Source: Sinotaia quadrata
Taxonomy: Eukaryota > Mollusca > Gastropoda > Architaenioglossa > Viviparidae
Assembly (NCBI GenBank): GCA_028829895.1
Contig: CM054178.1
Coordinates: 25,120,701-25,184,700 of the forward strand
DNA length: 64,000 nt
Reading direction: 5' to 3'
The position numbers and the translations under genes are program-made. Each line of letters starts with the position of its first letter. Position 1 is the first letter of the stretch. Below the pieces are notes generated by a model, which searched no databases, was not told the DNA's origin, and saw nothing but the letters and a program-made list of their open reading frames with translations. This document shows positions 42,901-54,900 of this stretch, piece by piece.

Positions 42901-45900
42901 GTCCAGTTGGACTCAAGGCGATTCTGACACAAAAAGGAAAGCCAGTCTGTTATGCTAAGCAGATCATTGACAGAATCAGAACCACGATACAGTCAAACAG
43001 ATAGAGAGATGCTCACAGTTGTTTTAGAAGTGGAACACTATCACTTACTTGTTTGGTGCTACATTCACTGTAGTCATAGATCACAAGCCACTACTTGGTA
43101 TTTTGTCCAGTCGAAAACCAATAATGGCAAGAATTGAGAGAAGGAGACTGAGATTCATGCCATATGAAATTAAACTCGAGTACAGACCTGGCAAAGAAAC
43201 CCCAGCTGACTACATCAGTCAACATCCAAAAAGAAAACCACCAAACATGAACGTAGCAAAGGAGTTCTTTAAGCTGTCTTACAAACAATGCAATACCAAA
43301 GTCACTGACACTTGAAGAAATTAGAGAAGCCACAAGCAAAGTCAGTCAGCTCCATAAATTGATGACAGCAGTACAGTCAGGAAAATGACAAGATCCTGAT
43401 GTGTCTGAATTCACAAGATTCAAAGATGAGCTTTAAATCACAAATGGAATACTTTTGAGAGATAACAGAATTACTATTGCAGTCACTTTATGCCAGAAAG
43501 CAGCACACATTGCTCATTCTATTCACCAAGGCATTGTCAAAACCAAGCAACTTATCAGAGAGAAAATATGGTTCCCAGGCATAGACAAGATAGTTGAAGA
43601 GAAATGCATACCCAGGCAACTCCAAATCCAGAGAACCAATCTGTCCTATTCCCCACTACCCAGAGCCCCTTGGACAGAAGTATCTTTTGATTTCGCTGGT
43701 CCATTCCCAACAGGTGAATACTTAATGGTCAATGAGATCAAATGCAGAAACATAACAATCATAAGAAATGTTTTAAAATTTAGATTTTGTTTGCAAATGG
43801 ATTTATTTTTCTGTTTGGAAGAAAGTGCATAAGAAACAAGGTATTTGATTAGAGGAAAATATTTATAATATGGAATTTTATTTATTTATTCATTTAATTT
43901 GTTAGGATAAAAAGGGTGTATCAACATGTATTTGTATTTATGAGTGTGGTTTTCTTTTTATTTAATAGGAAGGGTTAATAAAATATTAATTTTGAAACAA
44001 GAATTTATGAGTGTGATTGTATTTCTTTCTCTTTGGAAAAGGTTTATGTATTTTTACAGTTTTTGGTTGGTTGTTAAGAAAGTATTTGTATTAATATTAA
44101 CTGTTTCTGTTTGGAAACAAGGGTTTAGAAATTTAGAATAATTTAATACTAATTAAAAGAAAAAAATTATAAATATGAAATGCTCATTTCAATTTAAGAA
44201 GAATGTTTTGAGTATATAGATAAACATGAAGTAATGAAATGGGCATATTTAGCCAAGTTTGGAATAAGTCTTGAATATAACTGCATGTGAATTATACTGT
44301 CCAGTGCTAATTTTGATAAATGTAATTTAATTTGATAAATGTACTTTTAGCATTTATGACAGCTATCTAAATATCACAGTCCACTGTTTTGAGAAACCAA
44401 AGTTTTTTGAATTATATAAATACAATTTTGGTTAAAATATGTCAAGCAAAACAAAACAAGTTTCTTTTTTTTATTGCCTTTATAGTCAGAATGTCTGCTT
44501 TATGTTTATTTGAAATATTTGCATTTCCAGTCTAGTGATAGCAGCTATCACCATTTGACCAATATTCATTGACTTATTTTTTTATGTATATGTTCCTTAT
44601 GATTTTTTTCTGACAGAGAGAATTGTATTGTATCTGTTTAAAGGTAATTGTAATCTGTTTAAAGTAAATGATTTGTGCTAAGAGTGAAAATCATTCATCT
44701 GACAATATTAAATGGTATCTGACTTTGATATATGTTTAACCCAAATTATATGTGGAGACTGAGTTGTTTGTCTGATATAGTAATGTTTGAATATCGTTCG
44801 ATATCTGCTTAAACCAAGTGATCAGTGCTGAGATATGTTGGAAGACTAGCAACTCGTGATTCTTGAGTTTATGAATAGCAAAAGTAGATGTGTAGAAAGA
44901 CCTGCAACTCTAGTTAGTCACATTTCTTGAGTTTATGAATAGCAAAAGTAGATGTTTTGAAGACCAGCAACTCTAGTTAGTCACATTTCTTGAGTTTATG
45001 AATAGCAAAAGTAGATGTGTAGAAAGACCAGCAATTCTAGTTAATCACATTTCTTGAGTTTATGAATAGCAAAAGTAGATGTTTTGAAGACCAGCAACTC
45101 TAGTTAGTCACATTTCTTGAGTTTATGAATAGCAAAAGTAGATGTGTAGAAAATATTATTTTTAAATCATGAGTCTTGATTTTTAAATTTACAATGTACA
45201 GATGCCTGAAGTGTTCCAAAATATAAGAGTGACATTAGTGAGACAAGACCGTGTAGATCCAGAGGATCTATGTTCAGAATTCAATCCTCAAGATGACATC
45301 AAATCATCGGCTTTGCAGCCAGGTAAGATCTTGTTTTATTTTACCCTGTCTCTGCCCTATATCTCAATGTCTATATTATAACTGTCTGGTCATGACTCAG
45401 AAAAGTAAGTATTTATTTAATAATGGGTGTAATTCTGCCAAATGTTCTGTAATAACTTTGTCGATTGACTTCACTCAGAAATGTGACCTTTTCATTGTCT
45501 TTACATATATTTCTCATAGTTTGAATACTATGGCATTTAAAAAATCATGCTTGAACACTATACACATTGTACTTCTCTATTTGTCATAGTTTAGATCTGA
45601 AACAGGATTCCATCACTGAAGCATAATGAGGTAGCGTGCATGATGCACTATACACATTCTAAGTCTACAGTTATCCATTTGAAACAGAACACAGAAGCAT
45701 AATATGGAAGCTTCCATGATATACTGTTACAGCATTATACATATTCTAGATCTACAGTTATCCATTTGAAATAGTATTTCATCACTGAAGCATAATAATG
45801 GAAGCTTCCATGATACAGTACTATAGTTACCTATTTGAACAGCATTTCACTGAAGCATAATGTGGAAGCTTTCATGATATACTGTTAGTGTTACAGTACT

Positions 45901-48655
45901 ACGCACATTCTAGATCTACAGTTATCGATTTGAAACAGTATTTCATCACTGAAGCATAATGTATTGAAAATAAATTTAATCTTTATTTTGTTACAATTTA
46001 TTGATTAAAAAAAAACAACACATCATTATGAAGTGAAGTTTATTGTTTTAAAAAATACTTTTGTAGGTGCTAGATATGAAGTTGTAAGGCCACCTTCTTG
46101 TTTGGAACAAGGCAAGTCGTACATCCTGCGCATTGACTTCATTAGTTACCGGACAGATCAAAAGACTCCAGAGGCCACTTTGCTTATTGACTCGGTAAGA
46201 TGCTTGGCAATTTTAGCATTTATAAATCATTGTGGTGGTTGTTGTAACTTGAGGATGTGAGTGTATATTGAGTGTGAAAAATTGTCTACATTAGTTTCTG
46301 TATAATTACATTTGCAGATGATATTTATGAGTATGTGTTCTTTGTTCAGAGTTGTTCACTTAGGTTTAACTGTCAACTCAAATGTAGACAAAATCTAACA
46401 TCTTATTAGCATCACACGAAAACACTGCGATCTATAAATTTAAAACTATTTAAGACAAAATATTAAGACAAAAGTTTTCCAGAGTACACAATGCTAGTAA
46501 AGTGTTTACTGCCCAGAGGTTGCACTAACCTTCAAATGAATACTTTGCTACACTTAGCATCAGTCTGCTAATCTTATCTTAAAGCCATTTACTGATCTGA
46601 AGTAAGAATACTTCTAATCCTCTTTTAATAGACAGAAATCATTGTTGATTGCATTACACCATATAAACAATGATTCTTTTTTTTCTTGTTTTATTAACTT
46701 TACTCATTCTCACAATTGTTTTGTCTTCCTGGTAATCAAACATGTTTGTGTGTGTGTGTGGGTAGGGGTGGATGCATGCATGAATATGTCTTATGTTAAA
46801 AGTTCTCTGCATTCACTTTTTGCTTTCATTACCTGTGTTTCTGACACATTTCTGCAAACTTAAAAACCTGCTTATAAATAATTGAGAGTTAACAGAATAT
46901 ATTATTACTGGAGTGTTAAAGGTAAATTATGTGAATATTTTTTCTAGTAATGTCACTGCAAAATAAAAGTTGTGGTTGTGATTTGTGATTCATTTCTCAT
47001 CATACAAATGTTGTTTCAGATTCTTTTAGTGCCCAATATAGATTAAATTCCCATCTACCAAATGTTGTTTCAGATTCTTTTAGTGCCCAATATAGATTAC
47101 ATTCCCATCTACCAAGGTCCTGGCTTGCCAGAGTATATGCAAAATGAGTTCCTGCGATTCCGCTGTCAACAATCGCAGTATCCATCTATCAAACAACAGC
47201 TATCTGAGGAATGTCGGCGACATACCTTCAGTATTTCAGCTGTTTTGCACAATGGGGCTCTACGTAAGTAGATTTATTTTCATGTGTAAGTGTCTATTTG
47301 TTAACATTCTTTTCCTTAAAGTGTTGGTATTAAATGCTGATTTCACATTATCAAGTCTTATGTTAAAAAAATTTCTTTATGCACAGAAATTCAACTGCAT
47401 CAGTATTTGTCAGTTTTACTGATAAAATGTGCCGATGTGCCATTGCACAATGAGCATGTCCTAACATTGCAGGTGTGGTGTAGATTCATGTACATACACA
47501 GTGACAGTGGCAGTGTTACAGCAAATGACGACTGACATTTTCAACAAGGGATAACACAATAGCCCAAACGAAGACAACACCAGTGTTTTACACTTTCATT
47601 TTTATTTACACGACTGAAAGTTGCCATTGAGTGCACTGTAAATTTTAGCACTTCCTGAAATCATGCAGCCCTGTCCTTCTCACCATCAGTGTGTTAAGAC
47701 TAGTGAATGGCAAAGAGTGCCTCTGAAGTCAATCACTGGCTTTTAAAATGGTGCTTCAGGTCTTTGGTGTGTTTATTACTTTTTGTAAATTACAGATTAC
47801 AACTAAATGCCTAAGAATTAATTTTCTACTTAATTATATTTTACACTTCATGAATTGAAAGTTTGAATTAATTCTTTGCTATTGTATAATTTAAGGAAAG
47901 AAATACAAAATAAATTAAAACTATATTGACACATTATAGGAAAATCATTCTGACACACACTGATAATGAAATACTTTCTAATACAATAACATTATGTACA
48001 CATCAAAGACTACAGTATAAATTAGAATCTAATCATTTTCTAACTGTATGTACCTTTTGGGAATTATATCTGCTGACAAACTGCATTTGCTTATAAACAC
48101 AAAGCACACTAGCATAGCACCATACAAGCACTGTTTGGCACCTTTTAACACCTTTTAAACCCAGCTGGTCATAGCACTTCATGCAGTTTGCCCCTGCCCA
48201 ATGGGTGAAGGCAGAGAGAAGATACAAAGGTAGGTAGTGATGATGTCCAATACAATTTTCAACACTCATGAACAGAGATTGGGCCAAACCCATCACACTT
48301 GGATAGATTTTCAACTGAAGTTCAGATTTTTATTTCTCACTTAATAAATCTCACCAAACTGAAGTCATCATATACTGTCTAGAACTTTATATTGTTGTTT
48401 GTTGATTTTTAGTTCAGCCATAAATGTCTCTCACCCAGCTAAGCTTGTAATTTGAGGGTAACAGTAGTTGCTTGGGGTGGGGAGGTGACTTAAGGCAAGA
48501 GGATAGCAAGTGAAATACTTTCTGCAGTAATCATCTTTCTATCTGTGTATGTATCACTCTGCAGTAATCATCTTTCTATCTGTGTATGTATCACTCTAGG
48601 CTCACTATCTGTTATCTGTGTCTGACTGTCTGCATTATCTAGCTGCATGCACACA

Positions 48656-48734
<79 letters not shown>

Positions 48735-48833
48735 GTTTACTTAGGTTTATAATTTTAGAGGTTTCTTGTGAAATTTTGAAGGTTACAGATTAAATGAATA
48801 TAATAGGGTCAAGTTGCACACACACACACACAC

Positions 48834-48917
<84 letters not shown>

Positions 48918-51900
48918 CACACACACACACACACACACACACTACACACTATTATGTTCTCATTCAGGTCTTGAAGTTATATTAACTCTTGAAACAGATC
49001 ATAGCTCATTTGTGTTTTGCTATAATATAAACAGTTCTTATTTCGTGTAAATTTTGTTATGTGTAACAATGAACAAATTAGTACTCTTCATCTGACCTTT
49101 ATTTATTTATTTGAAATGAGTTTGCATTTGTACAGTTTTAATGCTCTCTGCATAACTTTTAGATGGTTTGAGGTTATGTTGAATATGGAAATTTTAATAT
49201 TAAATGGAAGTATGAATGAAGAGATTATTTGCTTAGCCCTTGTACAGCAAGGCTTCACCAGCTTTTCATGAAGAGGAATAAACCATGGAAATTCGAGTAT
49301 CTCAATTCCTTAAATGAAATGTCAATCTAATTAGTCTACAAAAGTCCAAATGATATCAAAATATGCTTCAGCTTTTGCTGTATTGTAATTTAATTTGCTC
49401 CTGAAAATTTATCTGATAATATAGGCAAGCCATTTTCCAACATTTTTATCAGTCAGAACACACACAAACAATTTCACATTTCTTAAACTTTTTAAATCTA
49501 TAATTTTTGTTCTATTATGTTTTCCTATGAAATTTGGTTAATTATATAATGGGCAGCATGTGATTGTGATGCCATGGGCTCCCTCAGCTTGGAATGCGAT
49601 CGCAGTGGAGGTCAGTGTCAGTGCAAGCCCAATGTGGTTGGCCGCCGCTGTGACAAGTGTGCACCAGGGACATTTGGCTTTGGACCTGAAGGCTGTCAGC
49701 GTAAGAATTTGTAAAACTTTGCATCAGACATCAGACTTAAAACTTTAGAGATTTTTTTGCGTCAGATTTAAGACCTTGTATGTTACACTTAAGATTTTGT
49801 ATGTCATCAAAAACCTCATCAGATTTACTTACAATGTGATTGGTGATGATTGTTGTGTAGTTGAAATACTTGTATATTTCCATCCCTTAGCCAAATGTTT
49901 ATACGTTAAGAGCGCTGATATTGTCTGATATACAAGTTGCAGCTCAAGGGGCTTTTGATTGCTCATGGAGAAAAAAAGATGACATTACTCCTTGAATAAA
50001 TTGCATCCTGCTCTGAGAGCTTTAGCACCTTTTCTTTTTTTTTGGTACTCTGATCAAGTTTGTAAGCCAGGTTGTGCAGTTTGCAATTTTTCTTAAAGGT
50101 TGTCAGCCACTGGACTATAAGTATATGGATTAGCTATTAAAGCCAATTGGACAGTCAGACAGTGCCATTATAATGATGTGGCTCATCGATACTGATCTGG
50201 CTTGTGTTAATATAACTGCAGCTTAATTTCCTTATTTAAAGAAGTAGTCATATGTTTGAAATGTAAAATCAAAACATTTATTATCTTTAAACAAGAAAAA
50301 GTTATTGAAAACATGATGATATTGATAATTAAGTTATAATTGAATTTATTGCTGCCAAAGGACATCAGCTCATTGTCACATCTCTTTTAATGTAGTTACT
50401 TTGTATAAAAAGTGTGGAAAAGTTATAATTATATTAAAATAAAACTAAAATTACACCTCACTCACATTATATTATTTGTATAATTATTCTTTCTTTCACA
50501 TACATTATGTGCAGTACTTTGGGATACTATTGTGTCTATTGTAAATGTACTGCAACATTCAGTATTAGCTTAGTTATTTCACATTTCTGTAGATTAAAAA
50601 AAAAATTCCTGGTTTGATCAGATCCCCAGAATACAGTGAAGGTAACCAAGTCCCTCTAAGGCCATCAGAGAATGTCTAATCACCAATAAGATTTTGAAGG
50701 CCTTGGAGGTGAAACTATGCTAGTGAAATACATGTGAGCGTACACACATAGTGGGTCATTGTCATTCAGTGATAAAAAGAGAAATACATTAACACGTTTA
50801 GTACATTTTTATTTCACTTGATAAATAAATAAATTATCATAAAATAAGAATATTAACAATTCTTATTAATGCAAATAATAATTATTACAAAATTAAATAC
50901 AAATTTCCTAATTCACATTGCTTCGTATTATGTCTCCAGCATGTAATTGTCATGAGATTGGAGCTCGAGACAATTTCTGCAATGAGCAGACAGGCCAGTG
51001 TGTCTGCATTCAGAATGTGGGAGGACGAACTTGTGACATGTGTCGCACAGGATATTGGGGGTTCCCTCAGTGCCGACAATGTCAGTGCAATGGAAATGCT
51101 GAAGTGTGTGACCCTCTCACTGGCGTGTGCAGGAATTGTCGTGAATTCACCACTGGTGACTTTTGTGAGAGGTGCTGTTCCTCTTAGCAGCCTTAATTAC
51201 TTAACTTTGTGCTGATTTTAAGTTATCCTCTTGTCTAAGTGTACTTGCAGAAGTCCATTTTTTAGATTAACATTCTGAGTGATTAAATTTCTTTTAAGGT
51301 CTCTCCCAGCCAAATAATTGTATTTGTCACCTTTTGTTGAACAACTTTCCAGACAGTTATTTTTTTAAATGCAGAATTATTGCATTTTGTTCACAATTTA
51401 AACAAGTTTTGTTGGGCAGATTATATTCCCTTTAAATTACTTTATTATTTATTTATTTTCTATACAGATGTTTAGACGGCTACTATGGAGATCCTCGAAT
51501 TGGGGTTCGGATTCAATGCCGCCCTTGTCTCTGTCCAAGTGGTCCTGGCAGTGAGACTCAACATGCAGACACCTGCAGCTTTGATCAACGCACACAAGAA
51601 GTCTTCTGTGTTTGTCACCCTGGTTACCAAGGCAAGGGAGTACTATTTTCAGTATCAAAGAGTACACAAGGGAGTACTATTTTCAGTATCAAAGAGTACA
51701 CAAGGGAGTACTATTTTCAGTATCAAAGAGTACACAAGGGAGTACTATTTTCAGTATCAAAGAGTACACAAGGGAGTACTATTTTCAGTATCAAAGAGTA
51801 CACAAGGGAGTACTATTTTCAGTATCAAAGAGTACACAAGGGAGTACTATTTTCAGTATTAAAGAGCATACAAGGGAGTACTATTTTCAGTATCAAAGAG

Positions 51901-54900
51901 CACACAAGGGAGTACTATTTTCAGTATTAAAGAGCATACAAGGGAGTACTATTTTCAGTATCAAAGAGCACACAAGGGAGTACTATTTTCAGTATTAAAG
52001 AGCATACAAGGGAGTACTATTTTCAGTATCAAAGAACACACAAGAGAGTACTATTTTCAATGTCAAAGAACAAAACAAATGTGAGACGTTTTTTTTTTCA
52101 AAAACTGGATAGCTTATTTTCTGTTTTGTAGATGTCATTTTTGCATAGCTAATTATTACAAATTTGATAGCATATCTGTTTTCTTTTCTTTTCTTTTTTT
52201 ACACCCAGGCTCTTCCTGTGATCAATGTATAGACAACTATTATGGAAATCCTCTTGCACCTGGTGGTACTTGCCAGCCTTGTATCTGTAACAATAACATT
52301 GATCCTAATGTCCCTGGTAGCTGCGATTCGCGTACTGGAGAGTGTTTGAAGTGTTTATCAAATACTGAAGGCTTCAGCTGTCAGCACTGTTTGGCAGGAT
52401 TTTATGGAGATGCTACTCAGCAAAACTGTCGTAGTATGTACTGTAGTTAATTATTTTTACAACTATCACATTAAAAAGAAATAATGTCCCTGATTTTACA
52501 ATTTCTTTTTAATTGTATAATTTTATAATGAGAAAGGTTTAGATATAAAAGAAAGATCAATTTGTGGTTGTGGGTGGGTGTACACGTGTATAGAGAGATG
52601 GTGGGGTGAGGGGAGAGAAAAGACTGCGCTCTTGTATATTTAGAAGTGAAATTTTTATTCATTTGCACTCTTTGATTTTTTTTGTTGTTTTTTTGTAGGG
52701 TGCATATGCAACCTCATTGGGACTGACCGTGCCGGTGGAGATTGCAATCGTGTCTCTGGCCAATGTCCATGCCTGCCTAACGTAATTGGGAAAGACTGCG
52801 GGCAGTGTGCTCCAGCCCACTGGAACATGGACATTAACAAGGGATGTGATGCATGTCATTGTGATCCAGCTGGCTCCCTCTCACTGGATTGTAATCAGGT
52901 GTGTAGTTAAACTAAAGCAGATACAATTAATCTATCTTGATTTTTGGTAATATCTTTTATCTTACTATTGGAGACTTTTGTGAATCTTTGTTGAGAACCA
53001 GTTTACTATTACCAGTCTATGCAAACAAAATGATTACTATTGATTTAATTAGGGTGGAAAAATAGAATAATAATTAGTTTTGGGGGCTGTTCATAGATTG
53101 ACGGGCAGTGTGCTTGCTTGAGTAGACGTGGTGGCAGAACTTGCAGTGACTGTCAAGATTTCTTTTGGGGTGACCCCAACATCAAATGTCAGGGTGAGGC
53201 TGTCATCTTTTCATTCTTTGTTTTTGTCCTGCACAGCTATTATTGACCTTTATAATGTGTAGGCATAGCAGAAGAATTGTATTTTTTTTTTTTATAATGT
53301 GGTGTGATCATACTTTTACTTACAAAGATAACAGTTCACTTAATTTTGCATTTATTTTTGTCTTCTGGATTGCATCTATATTACTCTGCACCCTTAGGGT
53401 ACTATTTAAAATAATTTGAGAAAGGCTCAACTACCATTAACTCTTGTATTATTATATTGTTTATAATGAGTTAGGGAAACATGCTCTAGCGATGTCTGAG
53501 GGTATTGAATTGCTTATGGTGAGTTAGGGAAACGGGATTCTAGCCAAGACTGAGGGTATTAAATTGTTTATGGTGATTTTGGGAAATGACCCTGGCCATC
53601 TGTGAGAGTATTATTTTCTTTTCCAATTCTATAATTTCTCATTATAATATATTTAGCAAGTGGTTCACAGCAATGCTTATTAAACAATCATTTATATCTC
53701 TGTTAGCGCTTACTGGCTACAAATGGTTTTAACAAGTGTGAACATAGCAAATACACTTGCTTATGTTATCTCGATCATTTCTACAAAAGTGCTATCAGTC
53801 GCTAATGCCACTTAGCTTCTGTGAGAAAAATACATTAATCACACAATCATTTAACAATCACATAAATATTTTACATAGCATTCTACAAATGAGAAAAATC
53901 AATAATTTAGAGAAGTCAACTCATAATTACCACTTATCGTAATATTCATGCACGGTCAAAATGGACATGGTAATCTGCCCTTGGTCATGGGTGTGGTGAA
54001 GTGTGTGCATCTAAGGAATTTAATTCATATATATGAATGGACTCTGGGTCAGCCAGCAGATTAACACTATGTCATGATATGGAATGCAAGTGACCAAATA
54101 TGGGGTCTCATATCCGGTTAATGGCCTTTCCTTCACCTTCTGAGCAACCTTGCATCCTACTAACTCATAAACAATGATTGCACCATCAATGCGCAATTCG
54201 ACTAGCAGAATTATACATTCTCATAGATTAAATATGGATAGTTAATAAAACATTAATAAAATACATAAAAAATGTTTCATAACTCGGCATAATTTGCCTA
54301 GACTTCCCTGACAGTGTGTTTAGTTTGAGTTCTGTTTCTCATTAATATGTTATACCTTGTACTTAGTTTGAGTTCTGTGTTTTATTACCTTGTTACAGCA
54401 TTGTGTTTAGTTTGCATTCTGTGTTTATTGTTACAGTGTTGTGTTTGAGTTCTGTGTCTCATTGTTACAGCATTGTGTTTAGTTTGAGTTCTGCATCTCA
54501 TTGTTACAGCATTGTGTTTAGTTTGAGTTCTGTGTCTCATTAACTTCTCACAGATTGTGAATGTGATCCACGTGGCTCAGAGACCTTTCAATGTGACAAG
54601 CGAACAGGCCAGTGCCAATGTGTAACAGGTGTGACTGGCTACAAATGTGACCACTGTGCAAGAGGCACGACAGGGGAGCTACCTAATTGTGTCCCCTGTG
54701 GCGAGTGCTTTGACAACTGGGACCGTGTTATTCGCGATCTAAGAGGTAAGTAGTTTTGTTCTTAGGGTATTTTAAATTTATTTTTGAATCTTGTTTTTTT
54801 TTTTATATTCCCACCCTTTTTTACAGTCAACCAGGCATCAGCATCAGTAGGAATTTGCTCACCTTATTCACAGGTCCAAATCAGTAGATGAGCTTTTCTA

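Larger units (their letters stand above)
38428..45201 (+). other. Intron 10 (6.8 kb) with transposon remnants
   Basis: Contains a minisatellite at 38800-39190, a TA-flanked MITE at 41157-41347, a broken Gypsy polyprotein at 41390-43760 and an alternating-unit array at 44850-45152. Between them is AT-rich DNA. No host gene is seen. Confidence 0.9.
47264..49556 (+). other. Intron 13
   Basis: Contains a 37-bp duplication (48521-48597) and two long AC microsatellites (48660-48733, 48816-48944). Open frames across the AC tracts encode only His-Thr repeats and are not genes. Confidence 0.9.
53194..54553 (+). other. Intron 19
   Basis: Has a repeat of about 65 bp at 53455-53615 and a repeat of about 40 bp at 54340-54540 that runs into the acceptor region. 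No gene is seen; the open frame at 53757-53942 has no recognisable motif. Confidence 0.88.

Noticed and set aside
48794..49050. Open frames encoding His-Thr repeats
   Set aside because: They are translations of the AC microsatellite with no flanking coding sequence.
51485..51998. 125- and 128-codon forward frames over exon 16 and its minisatellite
   Set aside because: They are out of frame with laminin; the array is open in all three frames because canonical units lack stops.
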